52,364 nucleotides of DNA, taken from NCBI GenBank assembly GCA_032718475.1, contig JAUCBJ010000142.1:1-52364 (forward strand), written 5' to 3'. The position numbers and the translations under genes are program-made. The DNA comes from Nemertoderma westbladi. Lineage: Eukaryota; Xenacoelomorpha; Nemertodermatida; Nemertodermatidae. The notes below the pieces were generated by a model that saw only the letters and a list, made by a program, of their open reading frames with translations, did no database searches and was not told where the DNA came from. The number at the start of each line of letters is the position of its first letter. Position 1 is the stretch's first letter. Of this stretch, positions 30,768 to 43,955 are shown piece after piece.

Positions 30768-32766
30768 TTACTGTACACTGTCACACACTGTACACGTACA
30801 CTGTACACTGTTCACATACACTGTACACTGTTCACATACACTGTACACTGTACACGTACACTGTACACCGCACACATACACTGTACACTGTACACGTAAA
30901 CTGTACACTGTACACATACACTGTACACTGTACACATAGAATGTACACGTACACTGTACACTGTACACATACACTGTACATGGACACTGTACACGTACAC
31001 TGTACATTGTACATTGTACACGTACACTGTACACATACACTGTACACTGTACACGTAAACTGTACACTGTACACATACACTGTACACGTACACTGTACAC
31101 TGTACACATACACTGTACACTGTACACATACACTGTACACTGTACACATACACTGTACACGTACACTGTACACTGTACACATACACTGTACACGGACACT
31201 GTACACGTACACTGTACACATACACTGTACACGTACACTGTACACGTACACTGTACACTGCACACATACACTGTACACTGTACACGTAAACTGTACACTG
31301 TACACATACACTGTACACTGTACACTGTACACGTACATTGTACACTGTACACATACACTGTACACGTACACTGTACACTGTACACATACACTGTACACGG
31401 ACACTGTACACATACACTGTACACGGACACTGTACACGTACACTGTACACTGTACACTGTACACATACACTGTACACATACACTGTACACTGTACACGTA
31501 CACTGTACACATACACTGTACAGTGTACACATACACTGTACACTGTACACTGTACACATACAATGTACACGTACACTGTACACGTTACGGTACACGTACA
31601 CTGTACACGTACACTGTACACGTACACTGTACACGTACACTGTACACGTACACTGTACACGTACACTGTACACGTACACTGTACACGTACACTGTACACG
31701 TACACTGCACACGTACACTGTACACGTACACTGTACACGTACACTGTACACATACACTGTACACGTACACTGTACACGTACACTGTACACGTACACTGTA
31801 CACGTACACGGTACACGTACACTGTACACGTACACTGTACACGTACACTGTACACGTACGCTGTACACATACACTGTACACTGTACACATACACTTACAC
31901 GTACACTGTACACGTACATTGTACACCTACACTGTACACGTACACTGTACACGTACACTGTACACTGTATACATACACTGTACACTGTACACGTACACTG
32001 TACACGTACACTGTACACTTACACTGTACACATACACTGTACACGTACACTATACACGTACGCTGTACACGTACACTGTACACGTACACTGTACACGTAC
32101 ACTGTACACGTACACTGTACACATACACTGTACACTGTACACGTACACTGTACACGTACACTGCACACGTACACTGCACACGTATACTGTACACGTACAC
32201 TGTACACGTACACTGTACACGTACACTGTACACATACACTGTACACGTACACTGTACACGTACACTGTACACGTACACTGTACACGTACACTGTACACGT
32301 ACACTGTACACGTACACTGTACACGTACACTGTACACGTACACTGTACACATACACTGTACACGTACACTGTACACGTACACTGTATACGTTACTGTACA
32401 CGTACACTGTACACGTACACTGTACACGTACACTGTACACGTACACTGTACACGTACACTGTACACGTACACTGTACACGTACGCTGTACACGTACACTG
32501 TACATATACACTGTACACGTACACTGTATACGTACACTGTACACGTACACTGTACACGTACACTGTACACGTACACTGTGCACTGTATACATACTCTGTA
32601 TACTGTACACGTACACTGTACATGTACACTGTACACGTACACTGTACACGTACACTGTACACGTACACTGTACACGTACACTGTACACGTACACTGTACA
32701 CGTACATTGAACACGTAAACTGTACACGTACATTGTACACGTACACTGTACACGTACACTGTACAA
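30768..32766. repeat. 13-bp minisatellite (ACTGTACACGTAC), 2.0 kb
   Basis: The basic unit ACTGTACACGTAC repeats with variants ACATAC for ACGTAC and with added ACTGTAC (7 bp) giving 20-bp units. The left half (to about 31560) is rich in the 20-bp and ACATAC forms, while the right half is mostly pure 13-mers. Units are rich in TGTACA and GTAC, so either strand can pair with itself. No stop occurs in most frames, so long Tyr/Val/His/Cys ORFs appear on both strands; they are artefacts. Confidence 0.97.
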
Positions 32767-33480
32767 CAGTCTACAATTAATCATCATGTGACAGTTACAT
32801 GCCAGTTAAATATTCGTTGATAACTTATGATCTCGGGTAATCATAAATAATTGGTCGGTGCGTGATGTGGATCAGAGAAGTAATGCACCAGCAATCTTCT
32901 GCACAAAGGTATCTGTAGCAGTATCATTACAGTTGACTTACGGTTCTGTTACTATATTAAATTGAAATCTGCTACTGTCATTTGATGTCACGCCCTATTG
33001 GAAGTAACACCTGATAATTGGATTGATAATTAGTCCAATTTTAAGGAATATTCACAACGCTTCACTGACCGTTTTCAGTCTTGTGGATTTTATAATAGGA
33101 GTCAAGGTGTTCAGAGGTGAGAGGAATGTTTAGTTAGTAACAGGGGTGTAAAATATGTTCCTTTCCAACCAATATTTAATATATTTTTTACTGATTAATT
33201 GAGATTTTAATTGTATACCATTATGCTTCTCTTCACCCGCCTTCCTTACTTATATTATAGAATTAGATAACTGATACTTACTCTTTAAAAAAATAGAAAA
33301 AAATATAATAACTATTAACCAGAATATTGGTAACAAACGTAGAAAATAAAAAAAAAAATGTTTAAGTTTAACAATAATCAACATGCAATATATCCCGTAT
33401 ACCATTTTCATCCTATTCAGGCAGTTGATCCTCCATCCACATCCTCTTATACAGTAAAACTAAAAATTTTAGTTGGTAAC
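32767..33480. other. AT-rich, no gene seen
   Basis: Poly(A)-like stretch at 33340-33358. No supported coding region. Confidence 0.4.
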
Positions 33481-33801
33481 GGGGGTAAACGTTACGCCTA
33501 CACCTGCGCCTACACGCGTCTACACATACCAGCTCTGCCGGTATGTGTAGACGGGGTGTTACCTACGGGGGTAAACGTTACGCCTACACCTGCGCCTACA
33601 CGCGTCTACACATACCAGCTCTACCGGTAAGCCTATACATCTGACTATTCCATAAGTTGTTGACTCTCAATTCATTCCCTACATATTCCAATCTCTCGTT
33701 TATTGTCTTGGTTCCTTTCAACCCGCTCTGTAACCTGCTCCTTCACTAACCTGCCTACAAGTAGTTGTAGGTGTAGGCGTTGCGTTTACCCCCGTAGGTA
33801 A
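33481..33801. repeat. Small direct-plus-inverted repeat cluster
   Basis: A 59-bp block (GGGGGTAAACGTTACGCCTA onward) occurs at 33481-33539 and 33567-33625. Its reverse complement (GTTTACCCCCGTAGGTAAC) lies at 33765-33801. Between the direct copies CATACCAGCTCTGCCGGTATG can form a hairpin. It may be a decayed inverted-repeat element. Confidence 0.7.
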
Positions 33802-33924
33802 CAGAGTAAACAGAAGGTACCTTGAAGCGACGGTAATACCATCTCGAGAAGTATCGTGATCTTGTGGAAATTTTGTGAGCTGTTGTGTGACTTGTTTGTA
33901 TCTCTGGTATCACTGATTAACAAT

Positions 33925-35726
33925 GTTGTAGGCCCTATGGTTAAACTGTGTATGATTTGATGTTAACCTTGTAGGCCCTATGGTTAAACTGTGTATGATT
34001 TGATGTTAACCTTGTAGGCCCTATGGTTAAACTGTGTATGATTTGATGTTAACCTTGTAGGCCCTATGGTTAAACTGTGTATGATTTGATGTTAACCTTG
34101 TAGGCCCTATGGTTAAACTGTGTATGATTTGATGTTAACCTTGTAGGCCCTATGGTTAAACTGTGTATGATTTGATGTTAACCTTGTAGGCCCTATGGTT
34201 AAACTGTGTATGATTTGATGTTAACCTTGTAGGCCCTATGGTTAAACTGTGTATGATTTGATGTTAACCTTGTAGGCCCTATGGTTAAACTGTGTATGAT
34301 TTGATGTTAACCTTGTAGGCCCTATGGTTAAACTGTGTATGATTTGATGTTAACCTTGTATGCCCTATGGTTAAACTGTGTATGATTTGATGTTAACCTT
34401 GTAGGCCCTATGGTTAAACTGTGTATGATTTGATGTTAACCTTGTATGCCCTATGGTTAAACTGTGTATGATTTGATGTTAACCTTGTAGGCCCTATGGT
34501 TAAACTGTGTATGATTTGATGTTAACCTTGTAGGCCCTATGGTTAAACTGTGTATGATTTGATGTTAACCTTGTAGGCCCTATGGTTAAACTGTGTATGA
34601 TTTGATGTTAACCTTGTAGGCCCTATGGTTAAACTGTGTATGATTTGATGTTAACCTTGTAGGCCCTATGGTTAAACTGTGTATGATTTGATGTTAACCT
34701 TGTAGGCCCTATGGTTAAACTGTGTATGATTTGATGTTAACCTTGTATGCCCTATGGTTAAACTGTGTATGATTTGATGTTAACCTTGTAGGCCCTATGG
34801 TTAAACTGTGTATGATTTGATGTTAACCTTGTATGCCCTATGGTTAAACTGTGTATGATTTGATGTTAACCTTGTAGGCCCTATGGTTAAACTGTGTATG
34901 ATTTGATGTTAACCTTGTAGGCCCTATGGTTAAACTGTGTATGATTTGATGTTAACCTTGTAGGCCCTATGGTTAAACTGTGTATGATTTGATGTTAACC
35001 TTGTAGGCCCTATGGTTAAACTGTGTATGATTTGATGTTAACCTTGTAGGCCCTATGGTTAAACTGTGTATGATTTGATGTTAACCTTGTATGCCCTATG
35101 GTTAAACTGTGTATGATTTGATGTTAACCTTGTAGGCCCTATGGTTAAACTGTGTATGATTTGATGTTAACCTTGTATGCCCTATGGTTAAACTGTGTAT
35201 GATTTGATGTTAACCTTGTAGGCCCTATGGTTAAACTGTGTATGATTTGATGTTAACCTTGTAGGCCCTATGGTTAAACTGTGTATGATTTGATGTTAAC
35301 CTTGTAGGCCCTATGGTTAAACTGTGTATGATTTGATGTTAACCTTGTAGGCCCTATGGTTAAACTGTGTATGATTTGATGTTAACCTTGTATGCCCTAT
35401 GGTTAAACTGTATATGATTTGATGTTAACCTTGTAGGCCCTATGGTTAAACTGTGTATGATTTGATGTTAACCTTGTAGGCCCTATGGTTAAACTGTGTA
35501 TGATTTGATGTTAACCTTGTAGGCCCTATGGTTAAACTGTGTATGATTTGATGTTAACCTTGTAGGCCCTATGGTTAAACTGTGTATGATTTGATGTTAA
35601 CCTTGTAGGCCCTATGGTTAAACTGTGTATGATTTGATGTTATCCTTGTAGGCCCTATGGTTAAACTGTGTATGATTTGATGTTAACCTTGTATGCCCTA
35701 TGGTTAAACTGTGTATGATTTGATGT
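33925..35726. repeat. 43-bp satellite, about 42 copies
   Basis: The unit TAGGCCCTATGGTTAAAC + TGTGTATGATTTGATGTT + AACCTTG (43 bp) repeats with very few changes. The main variant, TATGCCC for TAGGCCC, occurs at 34359, 34445, 34746, 34832, 35090, 35176, 35391 and 35692. The first six form pairs two units apart, spaced 9 and then 8 units from each other. There are no intervening spacers, so it is not a CRISPR-like array. Confidence 0.97.
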
Positions 35727-36017
35727 CACCGACTTGGTCTTGATTATGTATATGAATTGGGGATTTCCAAGTAATATATGTCCCTCTTGATATCAATGGC
35801 ATTGCTCTGTCTGCTACTGCTGTTGTATTTTAGAAGCTGTGCGCCACAATTTAAAAACAGCATAGAAAATCGATTATAAATTACCAAACCAAGACTATTG
35901 TTTCTTCTCGAATTTCATGGCCTAGGGATTTGAGAAGCTGTTTACCCACCATGACTTTCTGTGTTCTCAGTTATTCCTTTAGAAGACAAGAAACTAATCT
36001 TTAAAATAATTACTTAC
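35727..36017. other. Spacer downstream of the candidate peptide gene
   Basis: Nothing is supported here. On the minus strand it would be intron or 3' flank of the 36018-36229 candidate. Confidence 0.35.
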
Positions 36018-36229
36018 CAGCCAGATGAGTAACTTTATACATAAACTCCATCGGCTTCTCCATTAGCTATTGTGGATTCTGATTTAAACATAGTAAATGT
36101 AAGGATAAAATGATAGCATATGTTTGACTTACCTCCATCTGAGGTGTATTTGGAAAGGGCATCTAACGAGTCAACAGCAATCAGCATGCATAGCAATAAG
36201 CAAACCAATCGGAATCCTGATCGCATCAT
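36018..36229 (-). CDS. Candidate small secreted peptide gene (5' exons)
   Basis: The minus-strand ATG at 36229 opens MMRSGFRLVCLLLCMLIAVDSLDA, a textbook signal peptide with basic start, Leu/Cys-rich core and a plausible cleavage site after a small residue. Sixteen-odd codons on, the exon meets GGAG|GTAAGT (donor at 36132-36127), leaving phase 1. A candidate acceptor (TTTAAATCAG) ends at 36079. The next segment reads ESTIANGEADGVYV and a stop at 36035-36037, and a second GTAAGT donor follows at 36017-36012. The 54-bp interval is a multiple of three, so reading through it gives the same end (64 residues instead of 46). Exon 1 may instead join a distant exon. This is the only host-like gene signal I see. 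Confidence 0.4.
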
Positions 36230-38371
36230 TAAAATTTATATCCTTCAAAACAATAAAAAGAATTGAAAATCATCAAATTGAAATTCAATTTTTTGAAATT
36301 GTATATAATATACTTAGTGAACTCTCATATAAAATTTCAAAAAAATCATCAATTTGAAATTATTAAAGAAAGGATTAAATAAAATAAATAATTAATTATT
36401 GTAAAAATTGCTCAATTTATTTCAAATGACTCTTCAAAGTAAATGTCCACAGGATACATACTTATACCTGTGGAACAGATTTGATAGTGAACAGCCTGAT
36501 AAACTGGATAAGCGGGATTAAAATGTTCATCCTTGAAATTAGTTTACGGTCTCATCAGCTCATCATCATTATACACACAAAATCTTATACGTAAAACTTT
36601 CACAAACGTTTACAAAAACAATTTAATTGTTCATTTCACATCTGTAATGTTCTCTGATAAAACAGATAAAACGGACAGCTTCACCGCGATTGAAGCACTT
36701 GATCCCGGGGGGGGGGGGGGGGGGGTGACTGCTCTAAAGGAGGCTAGGCTAGAATTCTTAGTTGGCTTGATAATAAGGCCCAGTTTAGCTGCTTCCCTGA
36801 TGACTCTCTTCAAGTGGTCGATAACAGAATGACTGGACCACCCATAGAGCCATCATTAACACATCAAGAAAATAGATGTTAAGGGGTGTGTTAATCATTT
36901 CCGCAATCCCATGTATATCACATTGAATAAATAAATCCAAATCCCTCATAACAACACTTAGTACTTAAATATGAATAATTCATACCGATTTAGCTAAATT
37001 TTTAAAGCAGGTTACATCAAGTTCCTGAAAATTTCGCAGGTTTATCCGGACAGGTAGGTTAGGTACCGGCACAGGACAGATCAGTCGGCACATGATCTTG
37101 CTTTATGGTAGATTGTTGGATACTATAGATACTGGTAATGATTGTTAATGATAATGATTTAATTTTGGGATTTACAATATGTCAGCTGGTGAACTATGGC
37201 TAAGCTAATGTATTAAGGTAGAAAGTCAGACAGATGGGTAGGGAAGGAACATAGTCTTCTTCTAGAATGTAGACGGTATAATAATACTGAAGCGACCGAT
37301 AATACACCTCGTTCTATCTATATAAAGTTAACATACACCGACAGGAATACCGAGAATGTTTTAATAGATTAAACGACCTATATGATAATCCTAACATAGA
37401 AACCATAATAAAGTAATTGTTATAGCAATGATTTCCGAATTCTTCCTTTGAAACTATTTCATCTCATGTAATGACTTTCTTTCATAGTTTCATACAAGAT
37501 ATTTACTACACCTGTGCGACAATTTATTCTAATTTACAACTGATGAATAAATTAATTGCAAGTTGGTCTCATAAATAAACTACATAGTAAGCTAGTGTTA
37601 TGCGTTTAGTTAAGAATTTAAATTATGCATTATAGCTAGTTGGTTTCAACTTGTAAATGCCGTCCGTCTGAATGCACTTTACTGTTGCCAATGAATAACT
37701 AACTATACAGCACAGATAATAGAACATTTTGTAACAGAGGTTGTGATTTTTTTAATTATGGACGATTTTATTTATTAATTTTATTAGAGATAATCTCATA
37801 TATTATTTGCAGATTTTTTTGATTTTATTTGTAATAATTTAAGAGTAGGTAATGAGATTGAAAGAGAAACATTTTCTTTTTGAGGCCAAAGTATTTCGCA
37901 TCCTTATTAAATTATCACGGAGATTACTTGCTTGCGACTCGTACAAGGTGTTATTCTTGATGAAGCGACAATGGGAATGCATTAGGCTCGGGGCGCACAC
38001 AGAGAGCTGTCTAATAATAATTATACCCCTATCTCATTACAGGTCACATCTTGTAATAAGTAAGGAAATGAGAGATTCCATAGTCCTATTGTGCCAGTTA
38101 GTGATCACTCTGCGCATCGTAGGACCGCATACTAATGGATATACCAGCAGCGCCGCAACCCATTTATAAAGTGCACTTCACATCCAATAATGAAATGTGA
38201 GGTAGAATTACAAATACAGAGTTCATGGAAAATATATCGCAGTGCCATTCGGCTTCAGGGCTTCAACTCAGATGATAATGGGATCCGGCGCACGCAAACA
38301 ACAGTTGGTCTAAAGGCTAAAATTTAGTCTAGAAATAATCTAGAAAGTCTAATCTAGAAATAATTGTAAAA
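36230..38371. other. Single-copy-looking AT-rich DNA, poly(G) run
   Basis: A run of about 21 G lies at 36705-36725. A 105-codon plus frame at 37852-38169 has no recognisable content. No element ends are seen. This is one of the few stretches in the window without evident repeats. Confidence 0.4.
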
Positions 38372-41300
38372 TGTATGTTTTGGACTGTTGGTGTATGTTT
38401 TGGACTGTTGGTGTATGTTGGACTGTTGGTGTATGTTTTGGACTGTTGGTGTATGTTGGACTGTTGGTGTATGTTTTGTACTGTTGGTGTATGTTGGACT
38501 GTTGGTGTATGTTGGACTGTTGGTGTATGTTTTGTACTGTTGGTGTATGTTGGACTGTTGGTGTATGTTGGACTGTTGGTGTATGTTTTGGACTGTTGGT
38601 GTATGTTTTGGACTGTTGGTGTATGTTGGACTGTTGGTGTATGTTGGACTGTTGGTGTATGTTTTGGACTGTTGGTGTATGTTTTGGACTGTTGGTGTAT
38701 GTTGGACTGTTGGTGTATGTTTTGGACTGTTGGTGTATGTTGGACTGTTGGTGTATGTTTTGTACTGTTGGTGTATGTTGGACTGTTGTTGTATGTTGGA
38801 CTGTTGGTGTATGTTTTGGACTGTTGGTGTATGTTTTGGACTGTTGGTGTATGTTTTGGACTGTTGGTGTATGTTGGACTGTTGGTGTATGTTGGACTGT
38901 TGGTGTATGTTTTGGACTGTTGGTGTATGTTTTGGACTGTTGGTGTACGTTGGACTGTTGGTGTATGTTTTGGACTGTTGGTGTATGTTGGACTGTTGGT
39001 GTATGTTTTGGACTGTTGGTGTATGTTTTGGACTGTTGGTGTATGTTGGACTGTTGGTGTATGTTTTGGACTGTTGGTGTATGTTGGACTGTTGGTGTAT
39101 GTTTTGTACTGTTGGTGTATGTTGGACTGTTGTTGTATGTTGGACTGTTGGTGTATGTTTTGGACTGTTGGTGTATGTTTTGGACTGTTGGTGTATGTTT
39201 TGGACTGTTGGTGTATGTTGGACTGTTGGTGTATGTTGGACTGTTGGTGTATGTTTTGGACTGTTGGTGTATGTTTTGGACTGTTGGTGTACGTTGGACT
39301 GTTGGTGTATGTTTTGGACTGTTGGTGTATGTTGGACTGTTGGTGTATGTTTTGGACTGTTGGTGTATGTTGGACTGTTGGTGTATGTTTTGGACTGTTG
39401 GTGTATGTTTTGTACTGTTGGTGTATGTTGGACTGTTGGTGTATGTTGGACTGTTGGTGTATGTTTTGGACTGTTGGTGTATGTTTTGGACTGTTGGTGT
39501 ATGTTGGACTGTTGGTGTATGTTTTGGACTGTTGGTGTATGTTGGACTGTTGGTGTATGTTTTGTACTGTTGGTGTATGTTGGACTGTTGGTGTATGTTG
39601 GACTGTTGGTGTATGTTTTGTACTGTTGGTGTATGTTGGACTGTTGGTGTATGTTGGACTGTTGGTGTTTGTTTTGGACTGTTGGTGTATGTTTTGGACT
39701 GTTGGTGTATGTTGGACTGTTGGTGTATGTTGGACTGTTGGTGTATGTTTTGGACTGTTGGTGTATGTTTTGGACTGTTGGTGTATGTTGGACTGTTGGT
39801 GTATGTTTTGGACTGTTGGTGTATGTTGGACTGTTGGTGTATGTTTTGTACTGTTGGTGTATGTTGGACTGTTGTTGTATGTTGGACTGTTGGTGTATGT
39901 TTTGGACTGTTGGTGTATGTTTTGGACTGTTGGTGTATGTTTTGGACTGTTGGTGTATGTTGGACTGTTGGTGTATGTTGGACTGTTGGTGTATGTTTTG
40001 GACTGTTGGTGTATGTTTTGGACTGTTGGTGTACGTTGGACTGTTGGTGTATGTTTTGGACTGTTGGTGTATGTTGGACTGTTGGTGTATGTTTTGGACT
40101 GTTGGTGTATGTTGGACTGTTGGTGTATGTTTTGGACTGTTGGTGTATGTTGGACTGTTGGTGTATGTTTTGGACTGTTGGTGTATGTTTTGGACTGTTG
40201 GTGTATGTTGGACTGTTGGTGTATGTTTTGGACTGTTGGTGTATGTTGGACTGTTGGTGTATGTTTTGGACTGTTGGTGTACGTTGGACTGTTGGTGTAT
40301 GTTTTGGACTGTTGGTGAATGTTGGACTGTTGGTGTATGTTGGACTGTTGGTGTATGTTTTGGACTGTTGGTGTATGTTGGACTGTTGGTGTATGTTTTG
40401 GACTGTTGGTGTACGTTGGACTGTTGGTGTATGTTTTGGACTGTTGGTGTATGTTGGACTGTTGGTGTATGTTTTGGACTGTTGGTGTATGTTGGACTGT
40501 TGGTGTATGTTGGACTGTTGGTGTATGTTGGACTGTTGGTGTAAGTTTTGGACTGTTGGTGTATGTTTTGGACTGTTGGTGTATGTTGGACTGTTGGTGT
40601 ATGTTGGACTGTTGGTGTATGTTTTGGACTGTTGGTGTATGTTGGACTGTTGGTATGTTGGACTGTTGGTGTATGTTTTGGACTGTTGGTGTATGTTTTG
40701 GACTGTTGGTGTATGTTTTGGACTGTTGGTGTATGTTGGACTGTTGGTGTATGTTGGACTGTTGGTGTATGTTTTGGACTGTTGGTGTATGTTGGACTGT
40801 TGGTGTATGTTGGACTGTTGGTGTATGTTGGACTGTTGGTGTATGTTTTGGACTGTTGGTGTATGTTGGACTGTTGTTGTATGTTGGACTGTTGGTGTAT
40901 GTTTTGGACTGTTGGTGTATGTTTTGGACTGTTGGTGTATGTTTTGGACTGTTGGTGTATGTTGGACTGTTGGTGTATGTTGGACTGTTGGTGTAAGTTT
41001 TGGACTGTTGGTGTATGTTTTGGACTGTTGGTGTATGTTGGACTGTTGGTGTATGTTGGACTGTTGGTGTATGTTTTGGACTGTTGGTGTATGTTGGACT
41101 GTTGGTGTATGTTGGACTGTTGGTGTATGTTTTGGACTGTTGGTGTATGTTTTGGACTGTTGGTGTATGTTTTGGACTGTTGGTGTATGTTGGACTGTTG
41201 GTGTATGTTGGACTGTTGGTGTATGTTTTGGACTGTTGGTGTATGTTTTGGACTGTTGGTGTATGTTTTGGACTGTTGGTGTATGTTGGACTGTTGGTGT

Positions 41301-43955
41301 ATGTTGGACTGTTGGTGTATGTTTTGGACTGTTGGTGTATGTTGGACTGTTGGTGTATGTTTTGGACTGTTGGTGTACGTTGGACTGTTGGTGTATGTTT
41401 TGGACTGTTGGTGTATGTTGGACTGTTGGTGTATGTTTTGGACTGTTGGTGTATGTTGGACTGTTGGTGTATGTTTTGGACTGTTGGTGTATGTTGGACT
41501 GTTGGTGTATGTTGGACTGTTGGTGTATGTTTTGGACTGTTGGTGTATGTTGGACTGTTGGTGTATGTTTTGGACTGTTGGTGTATGTTGGACTGTTGGT
41601 GTATGTTTTGGACTGTTGGTGTATGTTGGACTGTTGGTGTATGTTTTGGACTGTTGGTGTATGTTGGACTGTTGGTGTATGTTGGACTGTTGGTGTATGT
41701 TTTGGACTGTTGGTGTATGTTGGACTGTTGGTGTATGTTTTGGACTGTTGGTGTATGTTGGACTGTTGGTGTATGTTTTGGACTGTTGGTGTATGTTGGA
41801 CTGTTGGTGTATGTTTTGGACTGTTGGTGTATGTTGGACTGTTGGTGTATGTTTGGACTGTTGGTGTATGTTGGACTGTTGGTGTATGTTTTGGACTGTT
41901 GGTGTATGTTTTGGACTGTTGGTGTATGTTGGACTGTTGGTGTATGTTTTGGACTGTTGGTGTATGTTGGACTGTTGGTGTATGTTGGACTGTTGGTGTA
42001 TGTTGGACTGTTGGTGTATGTTTTGGACTGTTGGTGTATGTTTGGACTGTTGGTGTATGTTTTGGACTGTTGGTGTATGTTGGACTGTTGGTGTATGTTT
42101 TGGACTGTTGGTGTATGTTGGACTGTTGGTGTATGTTTTGGACTGTTGGTGTATGTTGGACTGTTGGTGTATGTTTGGACTGTTGGTGTATGTTGGACTG
42201 TTGGTGTATGTTTTGGACTGTTGGTGTATGTTTTGGACTGTTGGTGTATGTTTTGGACTGTTGGTGTATGTTGGACTGTTGGTGTATGTTTTGGACTGTT
42301 GGTGTATGTTTTGGACTGTTGGTGTATGTTTTGGACTGTTGGTGTATGTTGGACTGTTGGTGTATGTTTTGGACTGTTGGTGTATGTTGGACTGTTGGTG
42401 TATGTTTTGGACTGTTGGTGTATGTTGGACTGTTGGTGTATGTTTGGACTGTTGGTGTATGTTGGACTGTTGGTGTATGTTTTGGACTGTTGGTGTATGT
42501 TTTGGACTGTTGGTGTATGTTTTGGACTGTTGGTGTATGTTGGACTGTTGGTGTATGTTTTGGACTGTTGGTGTATGTTTTGGACTGTTGGTGTATGTTT
42601 TGGACTGTTGGTGTATGTTTGGACTGTTGGTGTATGTTTTGGACTGTTGGTGTATGTTTGGACTGTTGGTGTATGTTTTGGACTGTTGGTGTATGTTTGG
42701 ACTGTTGGTGTATGTTTGGACTGTTGGTGTATGTTTTGGACTGTTGGTGTATGTTTTGGACTGTTGGTGTATGTTTTGGACTGTTGGTGTATGTTTTGGA
42801 CTGTTGGTGTATGTTTTGGACTGTTGGTGTATGTTTGGACTGTTGGTGTATGTTTTGGACTGTTGGTGTATGTTGGACTGTTGGTGTATGTTTTGGACTG
42901 TTGGTGTATGTTGGACTGTTGGTGTATGTTTTGGACTGTTGGTGTATGTTGGACTGTTGGTGTATGTTTTGGACTGTTGGTGTATGTTTTGGACTGTTGG
43001 TGTATGTTTTGGACTGTTGGTGTATGTTGGACTGTTGGTGTATGTTTTGGACTGTTGGTGTATGTTTGGACTGTTGGTGTATGTTTTGGACTGTTGGTGT
43101 ATGTTTGGACTGTTGGTGTATGTTTTGGACTGTTGGTGTATGTTGGACTGTTGGTGTATGTTTTGGACTGTTGGTGTATGTTTTGGACTGTTGGTGTATG
43201 TTTGGACTGTTGGTGTATGTTTTGGACTGTTGGTGTATGTTGGACTGTTGGTGTATGTTTTGGACTGTTGGTGTATGTTGGACTGTTGGTGTATGTTTTG
43301 GACTGTTGGTGTATGTTGGACTGTTGGTGTATGTTTTGGACTGTTGGTGTATGTTTTGGACTGTTGGTGTATGTTTTGGACTGTTGGTGTATGTTGGACT
43401 GTTGGTGTATGTTTTGGACTGTTGGTGTATGTTGGACTGTTGGTGTATGTTTTGGACTGTTGGTGTATGTTGGACTGTTGGTGTATGTTTTGGACTGTTG
43501 GTGTATGTTGGACTGTTGGTGTATGTTTTGGACTGTTGGTGTATGTTTTGGACTGTTGGTGTATGTTTTGGACTGTTGGTGTATGTTGGACTGTTGGTGT
43601 ATGTTTTGGACTGTTGGTGTATGTTTGGACTGTTGGTGTATGTTTTGGACTGTTGGTGTATGTTTGGACTGTTGGTGTATGTTTTGGACTGTTGGTGTAT
43701 GTTTGGACTGTTGGTGTATGTTTTGGACTGTTGGTGTATGTTTTGGACTGTTGGTGTATGTTTTGGACTGTTGGTGTATGTTGGACTGTTGGTGTATGTT
43801 TTGGACTGTTGGTGTATGTTGGACTGTTGGTGTATGTTTTGGACTGTTGGTGTATGTTTTGGACTGTTGGTGTATGTTTTGGACTGTTGGTGTATGTTTT
43901 GGACTGTTGGTGTATGTTTTGGACTGTTGGTGTATGTTTTGGACTGTTGGTTTAT
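38372..43955. repeat. 5.6-kb minisatellite of mixed 18-, 19- and 20-bp units
   Basis: Every unit is GTATGTT(0-2 T)GGACTGTTGGT, and the only systematic change is the number of T: 18 bp, 20 bp and, only from about 41850 rightward, 19 bp. Left-hand variants (GTACTG for GGACTG; GTTGTTG; TACG for TATG) recur in blocks. For example, the GACTGTTGTT variant at 38781 and 39125 is 344 bp apart. The strand is almost free of A and C. With no stop in the unit, ORFs of about 1,880 codons appear on both strands and are artefacts. Confidence 0.97.

Noticed and set aside
30635-32787. ORFs of up to 691 codons rich in Tyr, His, Val and Cys
   Set aside because: Products of the 13-bp array open in most frames. 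No flanking coding signal.
33925-35726. CRISPR-like array
   Set aside because: The 43-bp units are contiguous with no unique spacers, and the context is an animal genome.
37852-38169. 105-codon plus ORF
   Set aside because: It has no domain, signal peptide, splice context or codon pattern that separates it from chance in AT-rich DNA.
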